Source of the DNA: Lasiosphaeria ovina
Taxonomy: Eukaryota; Ascomycota; Sordariomycetes; Sordariales; Lasiosphaeriaceae
Direction of reading: 5' to 3'
DNA length: 64,000 bases
NCBI GenBank assembly: GCA_033439765.1
Contig: JAULSN010000004.1
Location: 4,350,001-4,414,000, forward strand
The notes beneath the pieces were generated by a model. That model searched no databases, was not told the origin of the DNA, and saw nothing but the letters and a program-made list of their open reading frames with translations. A program made the translations under genes and the position numbers. Below are positions 30,601-43,940 of this stretch, in pieces (position 1 is the first letter of the stretch; each line of letters starts with the position of its first letter).

Positions 30601-33125
30601 GAGGTTCCCAATATTCCGAACTAACCGCACCCAAGTAGCACAGAGGTACGTACTCCGTAATCTGTATAGAAGGACGGGTTATCTACCTCTGCTTTATACA
30701 CTCCGGAAGAGTCGTGCAGACGGGAGTTGTGCAACCACTCGGTCCACTCCTGGGCCCAGCTTACGGACTGTCTAACCCACTGCTCCGTCCCCAATCCCAT
30801 GCTTATTTCTTCATTCCTTCATGCTAGCGTACATGTTTATTTTCTCCGCTAGTTACACTGCATGGCGAGCAGGGCAGAACAAGCCCCTTACAGAATGCAG
30901 TTCTTACTCCCCCCAATGAACATGCGGCTGTCGCCTTTCAGCTTCACTCGCCAAGGTTCCTTCCGTGGTCTGAGAGTCCGCAGTAATCGTGTCCAAAGTA
31001 AAATGACAAACGACCCCGGCAGGCATATTCACTTGGCGTCTGGTCAGCTTCGCCCTCTACCTTAGCCTCTTGAATGGCGGCCAGCGGATTCTGCAGTGGC
31101 ACCCGATTGGCTACGATTGGCGTCCCTTTTGGCTCAAAAGCCAAGCCTTCCATTCTCTGCAATATGGAGAATCAATAAATTCCGCTCGCGTCCAGTTTGA
31201 CGTCGATGGAGGAGGCACGGGGGCGGCAAAGCGGCGCTTTCTGGGCCCCAAGCCCAGTGGCATCCCATCCTGCTTTTCCATTCTCATCTTTGTGGCTGGC
31301 TTCCTGATGAACCCTCTCAAGCTGAGACTCAAGCAAGAGGGTGTGAAGCTGCCATGCATGCCGTTCGGTTGGCAAATGCGGGGAATTGATTGGTCCTCGC
31401 CGCCTTCGTCCCTTTTTGTTTGGTTTGTTCCACTGTAAAAGTTGGGTTTGTTGGTTGGATTCGTTTCGCGCTTCGCATATCCGTCTGGCTGCCTACATAT
31501 GTAAAAGCCAAAACCAACTGCGTTAAAAGAAAGATAACCACAAAACCCGCGGATCCTTCCGAGCGGCTGGGACCGCCGCTTGCGCGAAACACAAAGTCTG
31601 CGTCAGTCACTTACATATCTACGCTGGCCTAACAGCTACCCCTCCCCTCCCCAATATGACGAGACTACTGTATTGGAGATGTTCCCGCCTAGACCTTCCC
31701 GCCAACAAATTTTCGCATTCGCATTCCCGTTGGTGGTTCAAAGGGGTTCCATCGTCCCAACATCACATCCATCGGTTTTCTCTCCACGCGCCTCGCTTAT
31801 CGGGTCAGATACAGCTCCGCGGCGAACCAAAATACGTCATCCTCTTGAAGGCATCCATGGGGTTTAGACAGAGTTAGCTGTTCGCGATGATTCCAAAGGG
31901 GTGTTTTTTTTTTTTGGTAACAACCTCAACTCAACCCGGAACCAACAATGGATGCCACTACTGGGTACGTAGTACGACAGATGGAAGGGAAGAAAAAAGA
32001 ACCCCTCCAAGAAACGGAACGGAGACCAAATATAGAAAACCCCCATGTTATTTTCATGTCATACAGCGAGCGAGCGAGCGAGCCATGCAAGGGCCCTGCT
32101 TTCAAGGACATAGACTATATGTATGTACCATGTATGTGCATATCTCGCCCGAGCCGTATGGAGCGAGTCGAGTATGTATCCGTATCCCCAGCAGCACCAA
32201 CGAACCGAACGAACAAGAAAAAAACACCTACTTGCATGACGACGACAGGCCGCCCGCTGCTTGCCGCCAGCCCGCCATGCCATGTCGTGCCACCTGACCC
32301 AGCTTTCTAGCCTGGCCTGCCTGCCTGCCTGCGCAATAATTCCAACGAGACTAATAATAATACCTTAATAATATGCATGTAGCCTCCCGCTAATTCTTTC
32401 TCCGGGGAAGCGAAACTAGGAAACTACCTAGTTTATTAGACATTCCCAGTATAAGTAGCACAGCAGCTCCGAAGGCTTCTCTTGAAATGGCTTATATCGT
32501 GAATGTCACACCTGAACCTGCAGGAACAGCCCGAACACGACAGTTGAAAGCTCTCCTGAAAACCGAGGTATAAGAGCCACCCAGAAGATCATAACGGAGC
32601 AATCGCTTGTATTTCGAATACCGGAAGTCTGAAGAGCATAGGTATGCAGCTTCGTGGGATCTCAGACCGCCCCTAGAGTCACGGGGCACTTTTCACGAGG
32701 AATGAATAGGCGTACCCCTGCAGACTAAATATTCTCGCGGCTGCAGCGCTCGCTGTGCTACCCACCATTATTCTCCAAATTGCGTCAGGTCCGGTAACTG
32801 AGTGTTTCATTCAGAGATAACCTACCCACTAATATAGGGCAGTTGAGATGGGAGTGTATATACACAGGAGACACAAGAGTGTCTGCTATCTCGGCAAAAA
32901 CTTGCCCCTTCTCCTCTTCCTGACATCCATAAATCAGGATTCCAGTCCAAAACCCGGTAACCCAGAGCATCTAAGCGCTGGGTCACACGGCCGTGTCGGT
33001 GCCCTCTCATTGGAGCAAATATTGACCATCACACGGCGAACTGACACCGGCTCCGGCGTGAGTTGAGTAGACGAGGGAGTCGGAACCCTGTATACCTTGA
33101 GTTGTTCGCATCTGCCTCGAACTCT
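27620..33125. other. Long intergenic region without a recognisable gene
   Basis: 5.5 kb upstream of the GMC fusion gene and downstream of the glutamate dehydrogenase gene. Only short, unrelated open frames occur, none with splice-linked continuity or known motifs. It contains scattered TACCTACC/GGTAGGT motifs, short A/T-rich stretches (32330-32450) and repetitive GAGCGAGCGAGC (32065-32082). A non-coding RNA or fast-evolving gene cannot be excluded. Confidence 0.5.
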
Positions 33126-34796
33126 TTACCACCAGTCACCCTGGTCGTGCATGGCCTTGGCGACCTTGACAAAGCCGGCAATGTTGCTGCCAGCAACCAA
33201 GCTGGGCAGCTCACCCTCCTCGGCCTTGACGTACTCCTTGGCAGTGTTCAGGCCCTGGAAGAAAGCAGTCTTCATGATATCCTTGAGCTTCTGGTCAACC
33301 TCCTCAGATGTCCACTGGAGACGTTGGCTGTTCTGTGCCATCTCAAGGCCCGACACTGCGACACCGCCGCAATTGGCAGCCTTGCCTGTAGGAACGAGTC
33401 AGTCGTCTGATTGCTATATGGCTCCAATATGCCAAGGATAAGGACGATGAATGTTCGGGGAGCACTTACCAGGCGCATACCAGACCGACTCGGCCTTCTT
33501 CTCCTTTCGCTCGGCCTCAAAGACATTGATTGCCTCGAGTGTGCAGCCCATGTTGGAGCCCTCAGCAACGAACTTGACACCGGCAGCCAGAAGGCCCTCG
33601 GCTTCCTCCTTGCTGACCTCGTTCTGGGTAGCGCAGGGCAGGGCAACGTCGACCTTTCCGACGTGCAGCCACGGCCGCACGCCATCGATATACTTGAGGC
33701 CACTGCTAGAGGTGTAGCTGGTGAGCGATTCACGCTTGACCTTGATGCCCATGATGGCGTTAACGTCCTCAGGCGTGATGTGTCCGTCACCCTCGGCGAC
33801 GAGCGAGCCCTTGGAGTCGGAAAGGGAGACAACAGTCGCACCGAGCTCGATGGCCTTGAGAGCGGCGTACTGGGCGACATTGCCCGAGCCGGAGATGGCC
33901 ACACGCTTGCCAGCCCAGTTGCCGGCACCAGCGTACTCGATCATGTGTCCAACATAGTAGATGAGACCATAACCCGTCGCCTCGGGGCGGATCAAGCTGC
34001 CACCCCAGTCGAGGCCCTTGCCGGTCAGGACACCCTCGAAGAGGTTGCGCTCCTTGCGGTAGGTGCCAAACAACCAGCCAATCTCACGTCCAGAGACACC
34101 GATATCGCCGGCGGGGACGTCAGTGTTGGCACCGATGTGCTTGGAGAGCTCGCGCATGAAGGCAACGCAGAATCGGCGGATCTCGTTATCACTCTTGCCC
34201 TTGGGATCGAAATCGGCACCACCCTTGCCACCACCCATCATCACTGTAAACAGAGTCAGAGATTAGCAATGTGTCACGCACAGAAAATGCCTGGGGGGTG
34301 GGGGGTGGGGGGTCGTCATCCTACTTACAGCCTGTGAGAGCATTCTTGAAGATCTGCTCAAAGCCAAGGAACTTCAGACTGTTTGCAGACCGTCAGTATC
34401 ATTATTCGCCTCAGAATTCCCAGAATTCCCCATCCGACCTGACAGTTCTTACATGGACAGGTTCACGGTAGGGTGAAGCCGCAGGCCGCCCTTGTAAGGG
34501 CCAAGAGCCGAGTTGAACTGAACACGATAGCCGCGGTTGACCTGGGCGTTGCCGGCGTCATCCTCCCAGAGGACGCGGAACTGGATCACGCGCTCGGGGA
34601 TGGAGGCGATCTTCAGGGCAGTCCGGTACTCGGGGTTTCTCTCGAAGAGCGAGCTGTGCTCGAGAGTGCTGGCGAGCTCTATCGAGACGGGTCGTGTTAG
34701 TCAACGCAGCGCCTGCGGATGCGGGGAGAAGGCACTGAATCAGCTCTTACCATTGTACGCCTGCTCGAACTCGGGCTCGCTAGGAATGTTGGACAT
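33126..34796 (-). CDS. gdhA: NADP-dependent glutamate dehydrogenase
   Basis: Makes glutamate from 2-oxoglutarate and ammonium with NADPH; it is the cytosolic ammonium-assimilation enzyme (am of Neurospora). Five exons, 34796-34751, 34678-34453, 34378-34329, 34243-33470 and 33385-33126, give 451 aa, exactly family length. Visible signatures: [20 protein letters not shown] with [32 protein letters not shown] (catalytic Lys region), [13 protein letters not shown], and the Rossmann segment [12 protein letters not shown]. The start [15 protein letters not shown] matches other fungal enzymes. The first intron has a TGACTAAC branch site. A TATA-like element lies 167 bp upstream of the ATG. Confidence 0.97.
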
Positions 34797-36786
34797 GGCT
34801 ACGTATCAAACGCGGAACGTGGTACGCGGGGGAGAGGAAATATCAACGGGGTACGGGAAAAGGACTACTGGGTATCACTCGAGGCTCGTTATTTTCGCTG
34901 GCTGGAAAGAGATGGAGAGGGAAAGGAGGCAGCAGGCGGGAAGGGAGATGCTGGCCAGGTACTATATATATGAGAGATATCGTGGTGGGGGAGGGGCGGA
35001 CGGCTCGACGTCAGGAATTAAACTTGGGATGGAAACCTAAGGTCGGGTAAGGCGAAATTGACACGCCCGGAAAGACCACGCAGACATGCACCTTACAATA
35101 CACGGACGGGCAGCTCACGGCTCGCACACAGCTCGGTTTCACCGCCCCTACTAACCAAGCAATTTGTCGAGGTGGGTATCTAGCATGGGCAGGCGGCGAA
35201 TTCGACGGCAAGAGCACACGAGGGGGTCCCTGTGGGGAGCAGCATCGCGCAGGTCGCATCCATCGTGCTTTCCCAGGATGTCAAGAGCTTTGTGACGCAG
35301 TTGCCCGAATTCGCTCACGCAGTTTGGAAGGGGAAGCAACGTCCCACATGCATTCTGGGCCGTTTCTCACCCCCCCCCCCATATCTCGCTCACGCGCGTC
35401 GTCAGACATGTTCTGCACTGTTGCCCTGAGGGAGATGTGGAGGGGAAAAGAAAATATCTCAATCGATAGTCATGATGACCCGCGCAGCAGTCGTCTTATC
35501 GCAGCCCGCGCTGGTCCGTGATTGGTGGTGGTGTTCGAGCAAGACCATCAAACATCTAATCCATTCAGATGCGTTGCGCGCTTTAGACTAAGACCCCTTC
35601 TAGAAACTGGCTCTGGCCAGCTCCGGCCAATAGACTGGTGGTGGAGTAGCCGCACCGGTCCTACTGCCTTGGCGGGCCCTACTCTTATCCCGCCGCATCG
35701 ATTGGCCATCTGCCTCATGCAGGTCATTAGCTGCTTGGGGGGCTCTGTCCCTCCGAGAATTTGCACGGAGACCGCATCCTGGCAGAGGGGTAAAGGAAAT
35801 GGAGCAAAAAACCTCTCTTCCGGGAACTTATCGCGAGCATACAGCATAACCATCTAGCCTCACGGCCTCGCCGCTGAGCTCCGATTTCGCAACCCGCCGA
35901 CTACTGATGTCGTTGCCTCTGCGCGCCACACCCCCATTTCATTATTCGTAGTGCAACATGGATGAGGGGAAGGCAGGACGAGGGAGAAGAAAAATTAAGC
36001 TTTTCGGCATTTACCCATGCTAGGGGCGAGCAGCATGCCGTCTTTTGGTTTCCGTCCTCTCCAGTCTGAGGTCGTCAGCCTTGCACACGCGAGGCCCGTT
36101 TTCAGCTAATAAGAAACTCCTTGAGTCAATTATGACCATGACGATATAGCATCTTCTAATAACGAGCTGAAGCCTTGGCCAGAGAGGCATTTATTCGATG
36201 CAACCGTTAATTTTTTTCTCTTTTCTTTTTCTTCGGCGACCCCTTTGGGCCACGGCCACATCCATCCACCCATTCTTGTGTTCTGTGTGGTTCGATAAAC
36301 TGGTGCTGTGACGGATGACTTTTATTGACAAACAATAGTACAGGAATCCCATTCGAGCCGGGGGGTTGTGCAAAGTTGGTGCTGCCGGAGTATTCACCAC
36401 ATGCGTTTGGTCATTTGACAATTGCTCGGTACGGGCCTGTACGCGGTTCATCCAACGTTGACCAAGCTGAGATGACCAGAAGGACTTCATATTATTTTGT
36501 GAGAAGAAATACCCAACATCAAATCGGATACCATCAAAAGTTAAAAGTGAAAAAAATACGCAACGTCTCTCCTCCTCGTTTTACAGGACCGGACCGGTGC
36601 ACGTGTTTGCTTGAGATCCGGTTCTCGTGGAGCTCCGACTGTGTTTGGTTACTCGGACGACCCCCCTGTTCGAACCCAAAAATAACAAGAGAAAAAGGGG
36701 AATGGAACCATCAACGATTTTCATAACAGTCATCGTCATCATAATAAAACAGCATGTCCAGACAACCCACGCCCAGGCATTCGTGG
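34797..36786. other. Upstream region of gdhA to membrane-protein pseudogene
   Basis: 2.0 kb with no convincing gene. The first 300 bp should be the gdhA promoter and leader. A C11 tract lies at 35370-35380. Confidence 0.5.
34963..34970 (-). promoter_or_regulatory. Candidate TATA box of gdhA
   Basis: TATATATA, 167 bp upstream of the gdhA start codon, is a plausible distance for a fungal gene with a 100-bp leader. Confidence 0.4.
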
Positions 36787-38273
36787 CTAGGACAGTTTTG
36801 TACAAAGGGGACCGCTTTGCAAGGTCGAGCCCGGGCAGGGATTGTTGGCCAGGTATGCCTCGCGCAAGCCGGCAATCTCGTACGTCAGAATGATGCGGCA
36901 GCAGACGGCCGACGCCATGAGGCGGCAGAGGACGCCGACAGCATCTCTAGTGCCGATAAAGACGAGGCTCGAGAAGACGAGGGTGCCGAAAAGGATGTGT
37001 GCGACGCAGAGGATGTGGAGGAACCAGGCGACGCCGACGAACAACATGCCCTCCTTGAAGTTGTCGACACTCACGCCGTTCTGCGTCACGCAGAGGCGGA
37101 ACTCGGTATCTCATGCAGCGCGGCAGCGAGGCAGCACCGTATTTAGCCACCGCCGCCAGCCCATGACCTGTCCGGTGTAAACCCCGCCGCAGTTGCGTCG
37201 GATCCGCAGCCGTACCAGAACCATGCTCAGCAGGTGCAGGAACACGCGCAGCACGGCCCACAGAGCCGGCGCGAGGAAGAAGTTGGGCGCCACGATGCAG
37301 AAAGTCTGAATGCCGAGCTCCCACGCCTGCAGCCATACATTGACGACGGACCCGATCGCTACGGCGTACTGCACGACCACAATGAGGCGGCGGAGCACCG
37401 GCGGCCGGTGGTCAAGCCGCTCGGGGTGGGCGCCGCGGAGGATCTCGTGCGGCGCGCGGTAATCGAAAGCGCGGCTGAAGTAATAGACGGCGAGCCAAGG
37501 GCCAGCAGCCAGGCGAGAAAGGGGCGGCGGCCGACAATATTCAGCAGAGCCGACTCCTCAACGCTCGCGCCGAGGACGGACAGCACCGTGGGCGTTACGC
37601 CGAGGAGCACCTGCGACGACCCCATGGACGTCTTGATGTACTCCGAAGTGCTGCTCAGTATGCATTGTACAAGCGGCTGGATCCCGTAGCTCGGCCTGCG
37701 CTCGCCGCTGAGCCCGTCGATGGCGTGCCAGTGGTCCGTCCGGTATTCCGCCAGCTGCTCGCTACATTTTTCGTTGGTGATTGTTTCGAAAGCCGTATGA
37801 TATTGTGGGTACCAGCTCTCAAACCGCCTCGCCAAGCGAGGCCACGCTGTCACGATAGTGAAGTGCACGACCGCCACGATGGCGAGGCTCTGTAGGAGCC
37901 GCCCAAGTAGCTGCTAGCGCGGCACCATTTCAGGAGTTTCAGCTAGGGCAAACGACTCGCCCCGTAAGCAACCAGATATCGTCGAGATGGATAATCCTCA
38001 ATGGTAGTAAACGGCACGTTCGAGTCGCCCTTGTTGATGAAAGCCGCAGGCGCGGAAGGAGAGAAAATCTCCAACATCCTTCCCACACCACAGGCGCTTG
38101 AAAAAACACCATCCACACCATCTATGTATGTAGAGGACATCGCATTCAAGCTGAAGCTTCCGTGCAGCCAACTCCAGGAACACAAACAAGGCTGCCGCCG
38201 TCCGGGGGTGGGATGCCAAACACCATAAGGCTACGGAGTTGAAGCCGACAATCGAGGCCAGGATATTTGTCAC
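36787..38273 (-). pseudogene. Interrupted fungal multi-pass membrane protein gene
   Basis: Read on the minus strand, this matches a common filamentous-fungal integral membrane protein family of unknown function. The segment 37877-37470 has AVVHFTIVTAWPRLARRFE, WHAIDGL and LLGVTPTVLSVLG. The next block, from about 37465 (FDYRAPHEILRG, VVVQYAVAIGSVVNVW, FLAPALWAVLR), is in a different frame with no GT-AG intron between them, so a single-base frameshift near 37465-37470 is likely. An in-frame TGA at 37113-37111 precedes the last block (EFRLCVTQNG, FGTLVFSSLVFIG, ASAVCCRIILTYEIAG), which ends at 36787. An N-terminal part (37998-38273) also switches frame and meets a TAG near 37943. A splice rescue of the TGA is possible; the frameshift is harder to explain away. 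Confidence 0.65.
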
Positions 38274-39386
38274 ATCATGGTATAACTGCCCGTCTATTCG
38301 CTGCCCCGTTTCACCATTTCACTTCGGTGATAAGTAGATCTAACTGCCCGTGGAAGCCGCTCCAAAAGTAGACGAAAGAAAACACTGGATCTCTCCTATA
38401 TTTCATTTCGTCTAATTAATGAGGGGCTTCGATAGTTAGATATATTACCAAAGTGAAATAGCTTATACCTATATAGTACTACGCATATACTAAAATAAAT
38501 ATAGTCAAGTATTTGCCGCGGCATAACAAATAATTGAACGGTTGGATCTCTCTTACGATTCAAGGCGGTAAAAACTTACTCCTAAAAGGTGTGAAATAAA
38601 CAATTAACGAGAATTAATCAACACCTCCCCATTCCAATTCCTGTTTCCCCCAGACCTCCGGGGCACGGCACGGTACGGACGGCACGGCACGGAGCGGCAT
38701 GATAGCGAACCAATTGCCAACCCCTACCCATCATCAAACGCCGATGAGAGAAAATAGCACCTATAGGAAAATAGTAAAGAAACGAAAGACTAATAGTATA
38801 CAAACCCGTCTGCCTCTCGAGGTGGTAATACATGATCCTCTGCGCTTGCCCAGTAGATTTTTTTTATTCCTTTTCTCCCACGATGATGAATATTCATGTG
38901 AATACAAAATAGATTATGTACAGGCTATGGCTTATGCTATAAACGCGCAGGAGCGGCCCCTTTTACGAGAAGAGAAGACGAAGAAAAGATATAAAAAAGA
39001 AGAAAAAAAGGTATAATAACAAATCGGGTTCATCTCTCTCGTTTGGTATTTTGGGAGCGTGGTTGTCTTGTCTATGCAGTCGTGCCATTCATTTCCCCCC
39101 AGTCCTTCCTACTATCTGGCCGCCCTCTAAACCAGAGCAACCAAGGAAAAAGGGAAAAAGGGAGGTACCATCAGGAGATTATGGAGGCAAAAACACTTCC
39201 ATATCTCAGACTGGAAACGGCCCCCCTTCTTTCTCTCTCCCCCGTGGTCCACATCAACGGCTTTGTACACACTCCACTGAGAAGAGAGAAAATAGAAAAA
39301 AAAAAAAAGAGTAGGAGGAACAGGCGGAGCTCATGGCCGGATCACAATGAGCAAGTCCACTCCGAAAAGAATAGCAGCTTAGCTCT
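38274..39386. other. A/T-rich intergenic region
   Basis: 1.1 kb, low in GC around 38380-38620, with no coding signal. It contains a small TCAC-TTCG-GTGA hairpin near 38321-38332 and two copies of TAACTGCCCGT about 60 bp apart. It may hold relic repeat sequence; I could not identify an element. Confidence 0.4.
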
Positions 39387-40411
39387 CTATGATACCTGCA
39401 TCACCATGGGGCCGGCCAGGATGATGTCGTCGGTGAGCTTGCCTGTCAAGGGACCGGCGCTAGCGAGGTTGACGTAGACAATGCCAGCCAGGTTGGGGGG
39501 AACAACGCAGCCTGTCGCGGCCTGGAAAGGCGTGAAGGCAGTACCGCCGATAAGGCCGCCGGTCGTGAAGGCGCAGAAAGTAGCCGTGGCCGCGGCGTCT
39601 GACTGGAGCTGAATGGTGGCACCAGTCTGGATGGCCTGGGCGCTCTGGCCAGCAGCCATAGTCAGAGTCGGGAACGCGGTAAGGATAAGGTTGCTTCCTT
39701 CCGGGCAGCTCGCGATGAAGGGAGCGGCGAGCGAAAAGACCTGCTTGGCCGACAGGGGCGTGTCAAAGGCCTGCGGGACGGCAACAAGCTTGCTGGCAAC
39801 GCGGATGACGCTTTGATGGCGGGCCTCGGTGGTGAGAATGCTACCAGCAGTGGTGAGGATGCTGCCGTCCGAGACCAGGGCGGCGGCGCCGAGGTAAGCC
39901 GACACACCGACGTTCTCTAGCACTGCGGCCGTGGCGACCATGCCTGCGGCATCCGTGAAGCCGAAGTTGTAGGTGCAGGGCTGCACCGGCTGGACACCGG
40001 CCTGAGCGATGGCGCTTTGCAATAGCACGACATGAGCCTCTTCGGTGCCGCCAATGCCGGTCAGGTCCTGGATCTCCTTGTCGGACAGCCCAAGAGCAGT
40101 GAAGTCTGACGCGGGAAACTTGGCAAAGCCTTGCTGATAGAATGAAGCCTCGAGCCACTCCAACGTCAAGGCGCTGTGGGGAAGGAAAACACATGTTAGT
40201 CAAGATTTCATCTCGTGTGGGTTGTTTCTTGGCATCAAAATCCTTACAATTGCAGAATATCAATATCGGTAAGGCCCGCTGCGGCGGCCGCAGCGTTCTG
40301 GCGCTTCACAACGTCCTGGATCTTGGCCAGCGTCGTGGATGCTGGTAGCGCCGAGGCGACAGCCGCCAGTCCTGCCACGACTGCCCCGAGAGATTTGATG
40401 ATGGAAGGCAT
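39387..40411 (-). CDS. rds1: Rds1-like secreted protein, ferritin-like fold
   Basis: Two exons, 40411-40248 and 40173-39387, encode 316 aa. The N-terminus is a signal peptide (MPSIIKSLGAVVAGLAAVASALPA, written here as its composition: Lys then a hydrophobic run and an Ala-Leu-Pro cleavage region). The body, from DIDILQFALTLEWLEASFY to about residue 200, is the ferritin-like domain of Rds1 stress-response proteins, with the EAxFYQQG and GGTEEAHV elements. The C-terminal third is Ala/Thr-rich and ends in a hydrophobic beta-type segment. Splicing joins TT|C to make the conserved Phe. The fission-yeast relative is induced by glucose, ammonium, phosphate or temperature stress; here the role is inferred only from family. 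Confidence 0.85.
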
Positions 40412-43400
40412 CTTGTCGGTTGTGTTGTTGATTGCGGTTTCCTTGGTTTCCCCTTTATTTTCCTCTGATTCCCTTTCTCTTTCTTTCCTTCTAAAAAGCG
40501 GCGAGAGTGCGTATAGAGCAAAGACCAGCCTGGCTGTCGAGTAATAAGAGGCCCACCCGGGGAGAATGTATTACAAGATATTAAGAAGACGTAAGACTGT
40601 CGCAACGAGAGACGTAGAGAGAGACAGACGGAGCTGGTTGAAGGAGAGTGAAAGCAGACCAGCGCTTTGGGTGGAGATGAGGAACAGAACACAAACACAG
40701 CAAGCGTGGGATGGAGAGTCAAGAGAGGAAAGGAGGGGAAATACACAGCAGAGGCCGGCGGGAAACGGGCATGGATAAAGAAAAGGCCGCCAAGAAATGT
40801 TCCTGGCCAGCGGCTTCTGGCCGTTCCGGGGCCCGCATCGACACGCTCCCCTCCCAGACAGCCTAACAGGGTCCGGGGAGTACCAAGAGCAATGCAAGAG
40901 GCGAGTGTGTGGGAGAGAGTGAGGGTGCGCGCGGCACACCCCGGCATTGGACGCCCTACAGTACCATAGCAGTGTAGTACTCAGCACGCTCGGGGCGTGG
41001 GACGTGGGCATGGGCATGAGCGTTAGCGAGAGCGTAAGGGAGGGAGCTTGAGAAACCTCACGGCCCGCGCTCGCGGGGTCACTGCTTGATCCAGCTCGAG
41101 TTTCCGGTCCAGGGTTGCCAAGAGTCTCCGTCATGTTCCGATGGAGACGAGACTGACCTGGGGGTCCTGGAGTTCAGATGGCAGGAGTGCTGAAGAGAGT
41201 AGGGTGGCAGATCAGGCCCGTTTCGTTTCTCGACACTAAGGTAGGGCAGTCCTAGTGTAGTCCCCTTGCTGCACGCGCGGTGACATGGTGACGGTCGTCT
41301 TCACGGGTGCTGCTTGAGGCTGAATACGGCCAATCAGGGGGCGCCCCGCTGTTTAAGGTTGGGATGAAGGACATTCCTGCCCCTGGTCGGCGGCCGGGTC
41401 GCGCTTTAGGCTACTGGGGCAGCACGCTTCTGGGGCTCTATGGAGCCCTGGAATCGGGTGTGCAGTGCCTCAGCGGGAATCGGGCAAGCAACCGACCGGC
41501 CACGCTGGGGCCGCCCAGCACCAGGGGGTTGCAACGGAGAGCCCCGCGAGGGCCTGTCGGGGCAGGGTGTGGGGGGGTCTGCGACGTGACGCCCTTGATG
41601 CACGTCTCAGGCACGTTTCAATCCGACGGACCGCTGCAGAACCGGACACTCACCTAATATTAATATAACCGAGCTCTGACAGTTGCATCTCGCTTCCGGG
41701 TGCGTGCTGGAGGACGTGCCCGCCCGCGGCTCTGTGCAAGCAGTGCTCCCGAAGCACAGAAACTCGATGGAATGCATCTTGACGCCGAGTCAGTCTTTTA
41801 GCCGTGTTTCCAAAACGCCCAACCCCCAGCCTCGTCGAAGCGTCGGCCGGGGACCTTGCCGTTGAACAAGTCGGGGGGAGGCACCTCGAGCAAATGGCAC
41901 CCAAATGTAGCATACGAGAGAGCCAAGCCCAGGTTTCTGTCTCAAGTCTCTCAGAAGGCCGCCCACGCCAGTCGATCGAGGGGCCCATGGCTCCGCTGTG
42001 ATAGAATTAAGCTTGAATGTTGTTTATTCCGTCGCGCTTGGCGGGTTGTTTGTCGCCGCCAAGCTCGGGTCGGCGTGGGGAAACCCATCCGAGGCCTTTT
42101 CTGGCTTGCTTGTCGCCAGGGACGGTCTGTTCTTGGAGATTGGTGATCTCGAAGCCAGACCCGAGTGGATCTCCGCTGAGTTGAGGCCACGGTCCGCAAC
42201 ATCATGTCTGAGTGGTGTCGGCTTCATATACCGGCACTGCAGTGCATTCGGCAAGGCTAGGCACTGATCAACCTTGCGTTGCATACGGGGCACATATGTG
42301 AAGTAGAAGAAGGTGTGAACGTGGCGATCTATGTCAGTGGTAAAGAAAGGTACGCCTCAGCAAAGGGCGTGGTAGGTCGGCTGGCTTTGGCGGGCCAGGT
42401 CTGGTTGACGACCTAGACTCGGCGCACGTTAATAAGGTACAAGGTAGGGCAGAACACCCGACATTTGCTTGCATCAGAGCTGGAGCTGGAGCTGTCTGTC
42501 CCGGCAGGAGCGTTCGTGAGGATGGAATTCCCGTCCGCACGTCAGCCTCCGTAAACGAGCCCCCACGTCCAAGTTGACGTTGCGGACGATGCAAGGGGAG
42601 CATACCTTACTCGGGGTATGGGGGAAACGACCTAGGGAGACGACAGGATTTGCCGTCGTTTGTGTTGTAGCACCATTGCAGTTTCCGGAAACATCTTGGC
42701 GAGGGTCAACCTACGCTCCACTTGTTGGGAAGGTTTCGCAACTTGCAGGGCAAGAAGGACAGAGATGGAAGCCACGACCTCCGGCCTTCTCCTTCCACGT
42801 ATGCAAGAACCAGCTAGACTGGTACCCACCAAATCCGTCAAGAGGAGACTCCCGTCGGCTAAGGGCATCCGATGTCCTGCCTTTCTGCATCTCAAAGTGT
42901 GCATCTGCAGATCAGGCACAGAAAGATGGCCGCCGGCTCTTGGAAAGGGGCAGTATCGGCTCCGTGCACACGAGCTGCTTCTCAACGCACTTACTCTCTT
43001 CCGGCCATGCCTTACCTTCTCTTGTAACTAAGGTACCAGGTAAGGTACGGCAGTTCCATTATTATCTTCCACCCGCTTTCGCCATCCACCTTTACGTGAC
43101 GGACAGATAACAGAATAGATAGCTCTGTTCACGCCCTCAACCTTCAGCCTTCCTCCGTTTACACAGGGAGCAGTCCATTCCAGCAATATGGCGAGTCATT
43201 TTCGTCCCGCTGTCCGGAGTTCGAGTCTGAGATGCGACCGAAGGACACCAAGCGGTACCTGGGAAGGCAGCTGCAGGCAGAAGGGCAGAAGGATCGAAAG
43301 CTAGAAGATGGCCAAGACATATGCGGCCGCAGATCATCGAGTTTCCGGTGTCGCACGGCGTTTCTGCCCACGTTGAACCTCAAGCGCGGGATTCCCCCCC

Positions 43401-43940
43401 GTTCTATGCCGAAAGTTAAAGTGCGAGCCCGACCAACCCTTGCTCCTCTGTCCTGTCACACTCCTATAGCCTGTAGATCTCATGAAACCTGTCGGCACGC
43501 CGGGAAAAAACTTGACTTGTATGCCATCATACCTGCCAAAGTGCGGCCCAAATGCTTCTCTGGATATTAGATGGCCGTCTTGTGTATTTCTTTTTCGCCG
43601 GGCTTCCTCTGCTGTCTCTCCTTTTGTGGTCCCTCTAGCACTACTGCCGGCTATTATGCTCGTAATGCTGCTGCTAACTAATCGCCGCGTCCGGAAATGC
43701 ACTTCCAATATTAGCATCAGACAACAACAATACCATCGTCGGGCATCTTCCCCAGGGAACAGATTCGTGTCAATCTTCCTTCATGCTCCCTTCATTTCAT
43801 CTCTCAATTCTACCCTCCCCCCCGCCCCTAATAGCCAACTGCCCTCAACTTCTCCCTGCCATACAAGGCACTTTCTCCCCACCATTCAGAAGCCTTGTTT
43901 CCCATCACTGGGAACTAACTTCTGAGGCCAAGCGGGACAT
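40412..43940. other. Intergenic, Rds1 promoter side to SSD1 3' end
   Basis: 3.5 kb. The first 500-700 bp are likely the Rds1 promoter and leader (C/T-rich on the coding strand). Beyond that I see only short open frames with no family match and no splice continuity. Confidence 0.5.

Noticed and set aside
33411..34337. 308-aa open frame on the plus strand
   Set aside because: Antisense to glutamate dehydrogenase exon 4; it runs across that gene's intron without splice logic.
36655..36680. B-box-like GTTCGAACCC
   Set aside because: No acceptor or anticodon stem can be formed around it.
38280..38620. Possible Helitron or other transposon end (hairpin plus A/T-rich sequence)
   Set aside because: A small TTCG hairpin and short repeats are present, but no transposase relic, no matched terminus and no target duplication.
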